Part shown: piece by piece, positions 1-6,643 of the stretch | Numbering within the stretch: the first letter of the stretch is position 1 | Layout: every line of letters begins with the position of its first letter | Assembly: GCA_900556695.1 (NCBI GenBank) | Contig: USQA01000011.1 | Span: forward strand, 1-14,462 | Origin: an uncultured Clostridium sp. | GTDB lineage: Bacteria; Bacillota; Clostridia; TANB77; CAG-508 | DNA: 14,462 bases | Direction: 5' to 3' | Notes under the pieces: model-generated | What the model saw: only the letters and a program-made list of their open reading frames with translations | Told to the model about the DNA's origin: nothing | Databases searched by the model: none | Position numbers and translations under genes: made by a program

Positions 1-2
1 CA

Positions 3-260
3 AGAAATGTGACAGTTTATAACTATAAAGATGGAGAATATAAAAAAGTAGGAAAAGTAAGAGCTACAAGAGATGGAAGGATAAAGTTAGATAGATTTAG
101 TTTGTTTGAAACAACTAATAAATACAAATTAAAATTATCTAAGAATTTAACAAAAAAATTGAAGGGAAAAATGATAACTGTAAGTAAGAATGGAACAACT
201 ATAAAAATGTTAGTAAATGGCAATGAAAAAGAAAAATATATTGTTGAAGTTAGAATATAG
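3..260 (+). CDS. C-terminal fragment of an unidentified protein (cut by window start)
   Basis: The frame is open back to the left window edge, so this is most likely the tail of a longer protein. A GTG at 9 could be a start, but no SD can be seen because the sequence begins here. The visible 85 or so residues are basic and beta-rich (KYKLKLSKNLTKKLKG, then a GTTIKMLVNG turn, ending IVEVRI) with no cysteines and no membrane segment. The stop lies 12 nt before the sortase start, and the sortase SD (aggagg) follows directly, so the two genes are probably co-transcribed. I do not recognise the family. Position ahead of a sortase and adhesin suggests an element-borne surface or transfer gene, but that is context only. 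Confidence 0.55.
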   Translation, partial: RNVTVYNYKDGEYKKVGKVRATRDGRIKLDRFSLFETTNKYKLKLSKNLTKKLKGKMITVSKNGTTIKMLVNGNEKEKYIVEVRI

Positions 261-272
261 GAGGACTTGTAA

Positions 273-872
273 ATGAAAAAAGAAAATAAATTAATAATAG
301 CAGTTGTTATAATTGCAATTATAGCTCTTACAGGAGTTATTTTTTTTACATATAAATATCCAATTTATAAAGCTAACAAAGATGCAGAAAGTATTGAAGT
401 TGGAGATAATGAAGAATTAGAAGCTACACCACTCGAAAATATAGAACAAGATATTATACATTACGATGATGAAATAGGAATATTAACAATTCCTGATATT
501 TTACTTGATAATGCACCAATAAGAGAAAGTATAGAATTAACTACTTTATCTGAAACAATAGGACACTTCCCATCAACCAGTATTTATGAAGGAAATGTAG
601 GTTTAGCTTCTCATAATTCAGGAAGTAATGGAGATTTCTTTAAAAATTTAAAGAAGATTAAAATAGGTAGTGAAATTTATTATCAAACAAACTATGGAAC
701 TAAAAGATATGTAGTAACAACAAAGAAAATAATAAATGAAGAGGACTGGAGTTATCTAGGAGTAACTGAAGATAATAGAATTACATTAATTACTTGTGTT
801 GCAGGTCAAAAAGATAAAAGACTATGTGTTCAAGCGGTAGAATCTACGGATGGAATGAATTATGGACAATAA
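273..872 (+). CDS. Sortase family transpeptidase, N-terminally membrane-anchored
   Basis: Sortases are cysteine transpeptidases on the outer membrane face that cleave LPxTG-like signals and attach the protein to peptidoglycan or to another pilin. This 199-residue protein has an N-terminal hydrophobic anchor (about residues 7-27), an acidic linker, and a sortase fold from about 68 (GILTIPDI) to the end. The catalytic set is visible: His114 in ASHN, Cys175 in TLITC and Arg183 in KRLCVQ. The GHFP segment near 97-100 is also typical. There is no C-terminal membrane segment, so it does not look like a pilin-polymerising class C enzyme; class D or an element-specific relative is possible. A good SD (aggagg) precedes ATG 273. 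The obvious partner is the LPRTG-ending adhesin encoded 1 kb downstream. Confidence 0.9.
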   Translation: MKKENKLIIAVVIIAIIALTGVIFFTYKYPIYKANKDAESIEVGDNEELEATPLENIEQDIIHYDDEIGILTIPDILLDNAPIRESIELTTLSETIGHFPSTSIYEGNVGLASHNSGSNGDFFKNLKKIKIGSEIYYQTNYGTKRYVVTTKKIINEEDWSYLGVTEDNRITLITCVAGQKDKRLCVQAVESTDGMNYGQ

Positions 873-937
873 ATTTTATAAAAGGGTTTTGGAATCTTAC
901 TATTAAGGTTTTATAATGATAGTAGGAGATGATCGTT

Positions 938-1654
938 ATGAAAAAAATAATTATAGTTTTAATAATTTTAGTAGGAAACTTTGTAAATTTATATTATATG
1001 GGACAAAATATACAAAAACAATCAGAACAAGATTTAACAGTAGCAGATTTTGAAAATGTTCAAAGTGAGAATTCTATAATTGAAGAAAAACAGGAAGTCT
1101 TAAATATTGTAGATACTAATGAAGCAAAAGAAATAGAAAATAATTCTATAATAAAAGATAAAGTAAATAATAGTAAACAAGAAAATTCAGAAGTTGCTAC
1201 ATATAGTGTAACAAATACAATAAAAAAAGAAGCGAATAATCAAAAAAATATAGTTAAAGAAAATAATAATCAAGTTGTAGATGAAGTAAATACAGATATA
1301 GTAAAACAAAATGAAATTGAAAATAATAATAAAGATTCTGCTATAAATAAAGAAATACCACAAGAAAAAGTATTAGTAGAAGAAAATACAGCACCTACTG
1401 AAGAATATAAAATAAATGAAAAGAAAATTACTGAAATAAGAAATATAATTAATAGAAATCCTTCAGAAGATATGAAATTTTATGGATATGAAATTGTTGT
1501 AGACAGTTCAATTACAGAAGTTACAACACAATTTACATTTACTGAAAAAAGAGTAAAAGATAAAATAGCTTGGAAATTTGGAACTATAAGAATATATGCA
1601 CAAGATTACTATAGAAATGGACAATACATAACAACAGAATGTTATTTAATATAA
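938..1654 (+). CDS. Secreted or membrane-anchored low-complexity protein, unknown function
   Basis: I start it at ATG 938 (MKKIIIVLII) because the SD aggag at 924-928 is spaced 9 nt from it; an in-frame ATG at 929 touches the SD and is unlikely. The 238-residue product has an N-terminal hydrophobic segment (about residues 2-17) acting as signal peptide or anchor. A long Glu/Asn/Lys-rich, probably disordered or coiled linker follows (about 25-150). A compact C-terminal domain of about 85 residues begins near NEKKITEIRN, with aromatic beta-strand-like pieces (MKFYGYEIVV, WKFGTIRIYAQDYY). There is no LPxTG motif. It lies between the sortase and a DpnD-like gene on the same strand, so it probably belongs to the surface module. 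The family is not recognised. Confidence 0.75.
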   Translation: MKKIIIVLIILVGNFVNLYYMGQNIQKQSEQDLTVADFENVQSENSIIEEKQEVLNIVDTNEAKEIENNSIIKDKVNNSKQENSEVATYSVTNTIKKEANNQKNIVKENNNQVVDEVNTDIVKQNEIENNNKDSAINKEIPQEKVLVEENTAPTEEYKINEKKITEIRNIINRNPSEDMKFYGYEIVVDSSITEVTTQFTFTEKRVKDKIAWKFGTIRIYAQDYYRNGQYITTECYLI

Positions 1655-1666
1655 AGGGAGGTGAAC

Positions 1667-1843
1667 ATGAAAAGAATTTACAAAATTGAGATTGAAGAAT
1701 TATTACAAAGAGTTGTTGAAATTGAAGCAGAAAATGTTAATGAAGCAATTAGTAAAGCAAAAGAAAAATATAGAAATGAAGAATATGTATTAGATGAAAA
1801 TGACTTTAAGGGAGTTGAATTTTCAGAATATGAAGATAATTAA
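1667..1843 (+). CDS. DpnD/PcfM-like small protein
   Basis: A 58-residue acidic protein: an N-terminal beta-like strand (YKIEIEELLQRVVEIEA), an AENVNEAISKAKEKY helix, then VLDENDFKGVEF. This arrangement matches my memory of the DpnD/PcfM family, short proteins common on conjugative plasmids and ICEs whose biochemical role is not established. ATG 1667 is chosen because the gggaggtg SD ends about 4 nt upstream; the GTG at 1661 lies inside that SD. The gene begins 12 nt after the preceding stop and is followed at once by a terminator-like hairpin. The family call is from pattern memory and should be confirmed by a profile search. Confidence 0.7.
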   Translation: MKRIYKIEIEELLQRVVEIEAENVNEAISKAKEKYRNEEYVLDENDFKGVEFSEYEDN

Positions 1844-1852
1844 TATTATTTT

Positions 1853-1880
1853 AAAAGGCACTTTTACAGGTGCTTTTTTT
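1853..1880 (+). terminator. Intrinsic terminator or attenuator ahead of the adhesin gene
   Basis: AAAAGGCAC (1853-1861) pairs with GTGCTTTTT (1870-1878), nine pairs including one G-U, with an 8-nt loop and a run of seven T. It begins 9 nt after the DpnD-like stop and ends 21 nt before the adhesin ATG, leaving no room for a promoter in between. Adhesin transcription must therefore read through it or be regulated there. Confidence 0.7.
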
Positions 1881-1901
1881 GATGGAAAGGAAAGAGATAA
1901 T

Positions 1902-4900
1902 ATGATAAAAGTAAAAGGAAAAAAAGTAATAGCAATGTTATTATTATTTTTAACATTGTGTTCTACATTTAGTGGATTTTCATTTGCAACAGAAATAAGT
2001 GAAGCAAATTTGCAAGATAAAGGAGATTGTGGATATCACTTGCAATATTGGAATGCAGATAAAAATGGATGGTATTATATAATTACAACTTTTGTTACAT
2101 ATCAAAAAAATGGTGTTGAGTATCCAGCATACTGTTTGAATAAAGAATATCCAGGTGTGGGAGAATATGATGATTACACAGTAGATATAGATGCAGTATT
2201 AGATAATGTTCAAATTTGGAGAACAATAATAAATGGATATCCATATAAGACTCCAGCAGAGCTAGGAGTTGAAAACAAATATGATGCATTTGTTGCAACT
2301 AAACAAGCAGTATATAGTATTTTATATGGTTATGATCCTGCTACTACATATCGTGGGGGAGATGAAAGAGGAACAAAAATAGCAAATGCAGTAGTAAATC
2401 TAGTAAATATAGGAAGATACGGAAATCAAACACCTTCAGATGGAACAATTACAATGAGAACTTCAGGAAGTATATATGAAGAAGGTAATTACTGGGTACA
2501 AAAATTTAATGTTAGTAGTAGTGTTGATATGGCATCTTACACAGTTACATCAACAGCCAACTTACCTAATGGATCTATAATAACAAACGGAAATGGAACT
2601 CAAACAAATTCGTTTACAGGAAGCGAAAGCTTATATTTAAAAATTCCTAAATCTTCAATGAATAAAGATATAAGTAATGCAATTATAAATGTTCAAGGAA
2701 AATGCAAAACATATCCAGTATTTTATGGAAAGACAAGAATTAATGCAACACAAAATTATGCAGTTACTTATGATCCTTTTGGAGATGGAGTAGGTAGAGC
2801 TACATTAAATGTAAAAACTAATACAGGAAAAATACAAATAAACAAAACAGATAGTGATACTTCAAAACCAATACAAGGTGTAACATTTCAATTAACAAAT
2901 GCAGATGGAACTGTAGTCGCAAATGCTACTACAAATTCAAATGGTGTAGCAACATTTAGCGGATTATATCAAGATAATTACAAACTAACAGAAATTTCTA
3001 CAAATGATAAATATGTTATAAATAAAGCTACTTTTGATGTAAATGTAGAATATAATAAATCTACTACTCAAAATATAACTAATGATCATAAAAAAGGAAA
3101 TTTAAAAATATACAAAGTAGATAAAGATAATCACAAAATTGCACTAGGAAATGTACAATTTGACTTATATTCAGAAGAATTTCAAAGAGTAGTTGGAACT
3201 TATACAACAGATGTAAATGGAGAAATTAGTATTAAAAATTTAAGAACTGGAAATTATAAACTAATCGAAAAAAATACAGGAAAATGGTATAATCTCGCAG
3301 AAGATACAACTGTTGAAGTTAAGTGGAATATAACAGAAGAAAACACTATTGAAAATGAATTAAAGAAAGGTCAAGTTAAAGTAATAAAAGTTGATAAAGA
3401 CAATAACGAAGTAAAATTACAAGGAGTAACCTTTGATGTTTTAGATGAAAACGGAAAAGTTCTAGAAACAATAACAACAGATGAAAATGGAGAAGCATAT
3501 ACATCAAGATATGCAATAAGAGATTATTCAAACCTAACAATTAGAGAAAAAGAAACTTTACAAAATTATGTATTAAATGATACTCCTCAAACAGTAGTAT
3601 TAGAAGCAGAACAAATAAAAACAGTTACTTTTACAAATGAATTAAAGAAAGGTAAAATAAAAGTAATAAAAGTTGATCAAGATAATAATGAAGTTAAATT
3701 AACAGGTGTAGAATTTAAAGTATATGATGAAGATAAAAATTTAGTAGATACTTTAATTACAGATGAAAACGGGGAAGCTACAAGTAAAAGATTGAGAATA
3801 GATAAAAAATACACAGTACAAGAATCAAAAACATTAGAAAATTATGTATTAAATGAAACACCACAAACAGTAACATTAACACAAGATCAAATTACAGATA
3901 TTACTTTTACAAATGAACTAAAAAAAGGACAAGTAAAAGTAATAAAAGTTGATAAAGACAATAACGAAGTGAAGTTACAAGGTGTAGAATTTAAAATATA
4001 TGATGAAGAGAACAACATAGTAGATACTTTAATTACAGATGAAAATGGAGAAGCTACAAGTAAAAGATTGAGAATAGATAAAAAATACACAATACAAGAA
4101 TCAAAGACATTAGAAAATTATGTATTAAATGAAACACCACAAACAATAACATTAACACAAGACCAAATTACTGATTTGACTTTTGAAAATGAACTAATAA
4201 AAGGTTATATAAGAGTAACAAAAGTAAGTAAAGAAGATAATCAATATAATGGAGATGTAAAAGGTAAAAGACTTGAAAATGCTAAATTTGAAGTATATGA
4301 TGAAAACAATAATTTAGTAGATACTTTAGTTACAGATGAGAATGGCGAAGCTACAACAAAAGAACTACTAAAAGGAAAATATACTTTAAAAGAGTTTGAA
4401 AGCCCTGATTATTATATACTTACAGATGAAATATTTGAAGCAGAAATAGTAAAACATCAAGAAATTGTTGATGTAGAAGTAGAAAATGACAATGTAGATA
4501 TTGATATTGAAGTTAACAAAGAAGGCTTTAAAGAGACTCAAAGTAAAGATAGTATATACTATGATTTTTCAAATATTCATAATAAATCCAATATTGCATT
4601 AGACAATTTTACATGGAGTGATTCATTACCAACAAATGCTCTAAGAGCAAATAAGATTTATACAGGAACTTGGAATGAAGATTTAACATATTCTGTATGG
4701 TATAAAACTAATTTAAGCGATGATTATATAATGTTAAAAGATGGTTTAAGTACATTAGTAAATAATGAAGTGAAATTTACAGATGCTACATTACAGGAGG
4801 GAGAATTCATAACAGACTTTGAATTTAGATTTGGAACAGTAAAATCAGATTTTAGAGAAGTTGAACAACCTAGATTATATTGTGATATGTTAGATAATTT

Positions 4901-5045
4901 ACCCAATGGATTTATATTTGTAAATCACACGAAAGTATCAGGAAATTATAAAGATATTTATGTTGAAGATAAAGATGATTGGACTACAATTACTTATTAT
5001 AAAGAAATAGAAACAACACAAAAACTTCCTAGAACAGGCTGTTAG
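1902..5045 (+). CDS. Thioester/Cna-B surface adhesin with LPRTG terminus
   Basis: This 1047-residue protein starts at ATG 1902 (MIKVKGKKVI) after ggaaagg; the frame is open to 1794 but that part crosses the terminator. Signal peptide: residues 1-29, probable cut after SFA. An N-terminal thioester domain (about 43-300) shows YCLN (Cys78) and TKQAVY (Gln135), the pair expected to form the Cys-Gln thioester that can bind host surfaces covalently. Six Cna-B/SpaA-like domains follow, near 309-394, 400-486, 491-584, 585-676, 677-768 and 769-862. Each has a Lys in an IKVDxD-type strand and an Asn in a TNEL-type strand, suited to Lys-Asn isopeptide bonds. A C-terminal domain (about 866-1035) leads to KLPRTG plus one Cys and the stop. 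The hydrophobic segment and basic tail that normally follow LPxTG are missing. It is the likely substrate of the sortase. Confidence 0.9.
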   Translation: MIKVKGKKVIAMLLLFLTLCSTFSGFSFATEISEANLQDKGDCGYHLQYWNADKNGWYYIITTFVTYQKNGVEYPAYCLNKEYPGVGEYDDYTVDIDAVLDNVQIWRTIINGYPYKTPAELGVENKYDAFVATKQAVYSILYGYDPATTYRGGDERGTKIANAVVNLVNIGRYGNQTPSDGTITMRTSGSIYEEGNYWVQKFNVSSSVDMASYTVTSTANLPNGSIITNGNGTQTNSFTGSESLYLKIPKSSMNKDISNAIINVQGKCKTYPVFYGKTRINATQNYAVTYDPFGDGVGRATLNVKTNTGKIQINKTDSDTSKPIQGVTFQLTNADGTVVANATTNSNGVATFSGLYQDNYKLTEISTNDKYVINKATFDVNVEYNKSTTQNITNDHKKGNLKIYKVDKDNHKIALGNVQFDLYSEEFQRVVGTYTTDVNGEISIKNLRTGNYKLIEKNTGKWYNLAEDTTVEVKWNITEENTIENELKKGQVKVIKVDKDNNEVKLQGVTFDVLDENGKVLETITTDENGEAYTSRYAIRDYSNLTIREKETLQNYVLNDTPQTVVLEAEQIKTVTFTNELKKGKIKVIKVDQDNNEVKLTGVEFKVYDEDKNLVDTLITDENGEATSKRLRIDKKYTVQESKTLENYVLNETPQTVTLTQDQITDITFTNELKKGQVKVIKVDKDNNEVKLQGVEFKIYDEENNIVDTLITDENGEATSKRLRIDKKYTIQESKTLENYVLNETPQTITLTQDQITDLTFENELIKGYIRVTKVSKEDNQYNGDVKGKRLENAKFEVYDENNNLVDTLVTDENGEATTKELLKGKYTLKEFESPDYYILTDEIFEAEIVKHQEIVDVEVENDNVDIDIEVNKEGFKETQSKDSIYYDFSNIHNKSNIALDNFTWSDSLPTNALRANKIYTGTWNEDLTYSVWYKTNLSDDYIMLKDGLSTLVNNEVKFTDATLQEGEFITDFEFRFGTVKSDFREVEQPRLYCDMLDNLPNGFIFVNHTKVSGNYKDIYVEDKDDWTTITYYKEIETTQKLPRTGC
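3372..4205 (+). repeat. Three tandem Cna-B domain repeats within the adhesin gene
   Basis: Units 3372-3653 (94 codons), 3654-3929 and 3930-4205 (92 codons each) are in-frame repeats. The second and third are nearly identical in protein (both contain TLITDENGEATSKRLRIDKK and LENYVLNETPQT) and close in DNA. This suggests recent duplication, or unequal crossover that could change the number of stalk domains. Confidence 0.85.
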
Positions 5046-5047
5046 TA

Positions 5048-5075
5048 TTGACATTTAAAGAAAAAACTATATAAT
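5048..5075 (+). promoter_or_regulatory. Consensus sigma-A-type promoter directly after the adhesin stop
   Basis: TTGACA (5048-5053) and TATAAT (5070-5075) are both perfect consensus hexamers, separated by 16 bp. The promoter starts 2 nt after the adhesin stop codon. Transcription would begin near 5082 and meet the terminator at 5141-5180 after about 100 nt. Confidence 0.75.
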
Positions 5076-5081
5076 GGAGAA

Positions 5082-5180
5082 AATAATAATTTAGAGTTTA
5101 TATATTTATATTGAATTATTATTTTATTTACTAAATTTTTGAGGTATGGAATATTAAAAATTCTGTACCTCTATTTTTTT
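5082..5180 (+). ncRNA. Candidate ~100-nt small RNA (or constitutive leader)
   Basis: The interval lies between a perfect-consensus promoter and a strong intrinsic terminator and has no credible ORF with an SD. It can fold into an all-A/T 10-bp stem (5082-5091 with 5114-5123) plus the 12-bp terminator stem. A short stable transcript is expected if the promoter is active. Targets or function cannot be seen from the sequence. It could instead be an attenuated leader for the gene at 5264. Confidence 0.4.
5141..5180 (+). terminator. Intrinsic terminator downstream of adhesin and candidate sRNA
   Basis: GAGGTATGGAAT (5141-5152) pairs with ATTCTGTACCTC (5160-5171) over 12 bp, with two G-U pairs and a 7-nt loop, followed by TATTTTTTT. 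It would end both adhesin read-through and the transcript from the 5048-5075 promoter. Confidence 0.85.
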
Positions 5181-5209
5181 GTCTAAAATAATAAATTTAA
5201 GGATAAATA

Positions 5210-5218
5210 TGATATAAT
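5210..5218 (+). promoter_or_regulatory. Extended -10 promoter element for the gene at 5264
   Basis: TGATATAAT is an extended -10 (TGn plus a perfect TATAAT). No good -35 lies 16-18 bp upstream. It follows the terminator and leaves a 5' leader of about 40 nt containing the aaggggg SD. Confidence 0.4.
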
Positions 5219-5263
5219 AAAAGAAATTTATTATAATTTAATAATGTAAGGGGGATTAAGGAG

Positions 5264-5761
5264 ATGAATTATCCGATTTTTGAATATAAAGAATTTGCAT
5301 CTTGTAATTTTTTAGGTGGAAACACTAATGGTTTTGAAATAAAAATACAAGAAGATGGAACAATTGAATATAATGAATCTGATTTTAATGATAATACTTT
5401 AGAATTTAAATTTTATCAATTAAGTAAAGATGGTGTAGAAAAAATAAAAAAATCTATTGAGAATAATTGTGAAATATTTGATATAAATAGTAGATTAAAT
5501 AATGGTTCTTTAGATGGATGTGGTAATGAGTTTTGGTTTGCTAATAAAAAAAGAAATAGACAGATACTTGCTTGGAATATAGACGATTCTATAGATGATG
5601 GTCATAAAGTAAGAGAAGAATACCTAAAAGAATATGGAGAAAATTTAAAGCAAGAAAGAATAGTGCTAAAATTATTTTTTGAGATATGCGATATTTTAAA
5701 AGAAGAAAAGTTTGAATTGGATTTATATAAATTTAAAACTGATAATAAAAGTAAATATTAG
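5264..5761 (+). CDS. Hypothetical protein, 165 residues
   Basis: ATG 5264 is preceded by aaggggg at about 9 nt (and by aaggag touching the ATG), so the start is well supported. The product is soluble-looking and acidic, with no signal peptide or membrane segment. The N-terminal half is beta-rich (FEIKIQEDGTIEYNES, LEFKFYQLS), the middle has a Cys/Trp/Phe-rich patch (DGCGNEFWFANKK, ILAWNIDD), and the C-terminal third is helical (YGENLKQERIVLKLFFEICDIL). I do not recognise the family. It is followed 29 nt later by the zinc-ribbon gene on the same strand with no terminator between, so the two are probably co-transcribed. Confidence 0.7.
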   Translation: MNYPIFEYKEFASCNFLGGNTNGFEIKIQEDGTIEYNESDFNDNTLEFKFYQLSKDGVEKIKKSIENNCEIFDINSRLNNGSLDGCGNEFWFANKKRNRQILAWNIDDSIDDGHKVREEYLKEYGENLKQERIVLKLFFEICDILKEEKFELDLYKFKTDNKSKY

Positions 5762-5790
5762 AAAATAGCTAATAGTTAGGATGATATATT

Positions 5791-6201
5791 ATGAGTATTA
5801 AAATTCTATCAGATGAAGAAATAAACAAAATTTTTGAAATAAAGAGAAATAGCAAAAATATAAGTTTAGGAGAACTACTAGATAAAGTAAAAAAAGAAAT
5901 TACAAATTTTAATTATAATGAAAGTTCAATAAAAAACAGACTAATATTATTTGCTATTGAAGCAAGTGGAAATTTAACAAATAATAATCCAAGTATTATA
6001 TGTCCGAATTGTAATAGTAAATATGTTTTAGAATATATATATGGAGATGTTTTTTACCGATTATTCAATGGAACTGAAAAACAAAAATTAGAAGAAAGAA
6101 AAAAATTCGATAAAATGGGATTATTTATAAATATTAGTCCCTATGGAAAAGAAGAAGAACAAAATAAATACTGTTGTATAAGTTGTGGAAATGAATGGTA
6201 A
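5791..6201 (+). CDS. Hypothetical protein with split C-terminal zinc ribbon
   Basis: A 136-residue protein. Residues 1-65 look helical and charged (LSDEEINKIFEIKRN, GELLDKVKKEITNF). The C-terminal half holds two Cys pairs, CPNC (Cys71, Cys74) and CISC (Cys129, Cys132, with an extra Cys128), which would form a four-Cys zinc ribbon whose two knuckles are split by about 54 residues. The insert carries a charged helix (KQKLEERKKFDKMG). Such knuckles usually bind structural zinc and often mediate nucleic-acid or protein contacts; the function here is unknown. The SD is weak (agga about 10 nt from the ATG), so translation may depend on the gene before it. The stop runs into a bidirectional terminator shared with the convergent XRE gene. 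Confidence 0.7.
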   Translation: MSIKILSDEEINKIFEIKRNSKNISLGELLDKVKKEITNFNYNESSIKNRLILFAIEASGNLTNNNPSIICPNCNSKYVLEYIYGDVFYRLFNGTEKQKLEERKKFDKMGLFINISPYGKEEEQNKYCCISCGNEW

Positions 6202-6207
6202 ATAAAA

Positions 6208-6245
6208 AAAGATGTATATTAGTTAAATTTGTAATATACATCTTT
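6208..6245. terminator. Bidirectional terminator between convergent genes
   Basis: AAAGATGTATATTA (6208-6221) pairs perfectly with TAATATACATCTTT (6232-6245), 14 bp with a 10-nt loop. A-runs lie on the left and T-rich sequence on the right, so it serves the zinc-ribbon gene on the plus strand and the XRE gene on the minus strand. The last codons of the XRE gene touch it. Confidence 0.85.
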
Positions 6246-6505
6246 TATAGTTCAGGCTTTTTTCTCCATTCATTTGCTTCGGCTTCGTCAAATCTTTCAT
6301 CTGAAAAGAATTCTGATAATTTAATTCCTAAAGCATCACAAATATATAATAAATTTTCTAATCTAATAGTTCTGTTTTTTCTGGTTAAAAACATTGCAAT
6401 AGTAGAACTATAAATTCCAGTTAATTTAGAAAGCTGGTTTGAATTTATATTTTTTTCTTTCATTAACTCCTTGATTTTTAAGGCTACTAAATCTGAAAAA
6501 TCCAT
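6245..6505 (-). CDS. XRE (Cro/CI)-family transcriptional regulator
   Basis: An 86-residue DNA-binding protein read on the minus strand. The HTH covers about residues 5-62: KIKELMKEKNINSNQLSKLT, then the recognition segment GIYSSTIAMFL, then LENLLYICDALGIKLSEFF, a classic five-helix XRE layout. I start it at MDFSDL (6505) because aaaggag sits 8 nt upstream; the TTG at 6523 is also in frame but falls before that SD. It faces away from the 6644 gene, and the shared intergenic region carries two matching palindromes overlapping promoter elements, so autorepression and control of the divergent genes is likely. Element immunity or maintenance repressors often look like this. There is no peptidase domain or second domain. 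Confidence 0.88.
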   Translation of the reverse strand: MDFSDLVALKIKELMKEKNINSNQLSKLTGIYSSTIAMFLTRKNRTIRLENLLYICDALGIKLSEFFSDERFDEAEANEWRKKPEL

Positions 6506-6535
6506 AATATTGGCTCCTTTCAAAATAATTTTAGC

Positions 6536-6563
6536 AAAATATAAATTAAAACATGCTCATCAA
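6536..6563 (-). promoter_or_regulatory. Candidate promoter of the XRE gene (minus strand)
   Basis: On the minus strand TTGATG (6563-6558) is followed after 16 bp by TATTTT (6541-6536). The match is moderate. The -35 element lies inside the first palindromic operator, which fits autorepression. Confidence 0.4.
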
Positions 6564-6570
6564 AATGAGC
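6555..6570. promoter_or_regulatory. Palindromic operator 1
   Basis: GCTCATCAAAATGAGC is a perfect inverted repeat with 6-bp arms and a 4-nt spacer. It overlaps the candidate -35 of the minus-strand repressor promoter and shares the CTCAT/ATGAG half-site with operator 2. Confidence 0.6.
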
Positions 6571-6587
6571 AAAATGTTAAAAGAATA

Positions 6588-6601
6588 TTCATTTTAATGA
6601 G
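6588..6601. promoter_or_regulatory. Palindromic operator 2
   Basis: TTCATTTTAATGAG contains the palindrome TCATTTTAATGA, the same layout as operator 1 (TCAT-4 nt-ATGA). It covers the -35/spacer region of the plus-strand promoter ending in TATAAT at 6611, where bound repressor would block RNA polymerase. Confidence 0.6.
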
Positions 6602-6616
6602 TAAATATGCTATAAT
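6588..6616 (+). promoter_or_regulatory. Repressible extended -10 promoter for the 6644 gene
   Basis: TGCTATAAT (6608-6616) is an extended, perfect -10. The -35 at 17 bp (TTCATT, 6588-6593) is poor and is embedded in operator 2. Confidence 0.6.
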
Positions 6617-6643
6617 ACTAGAAGAGGGAGGAGTAAAAGTAAT

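Noticed and set aside
1794..1901. N-terminal extension of the adhesin frame upstream of 1902
   Set aside because: It overlaps the DpnD-like gene and crosses a terminator hairpin. The SD and signal peptide place the start at 1902.
2095..2298. Minus-strand ORFs of 60-92 codons inside the adhesin, methyltransferase and restriction genes
   Set aside because: They lie wholly opposite strongly supported genes, have skewed composition and no SD or recognisable domain.
5046..5080. Frameshift that would restore a membrane tail to the adhesin
   Set aside because: The other two frames after LPRTG give only about 5 and 10 codons before a stop, with at most a few hydrophobic residues. No hydrophobic segment with a basic tail is recoverable.
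5074..5094. Hexapeptide ORF MEKIII after the consensus promoter
   Set aside because: Its ATG overlaps the -10 element and lies before the predicted transcript start, so it cannot be translated from that RNA.
6195..6413. Plus-strand ORF opposite the XRE gene
   Set aside because: It is the antisense frame of the XRE regulator, begins at the end of the zinc-ribbon gene and runs through the bidirectional terminator.
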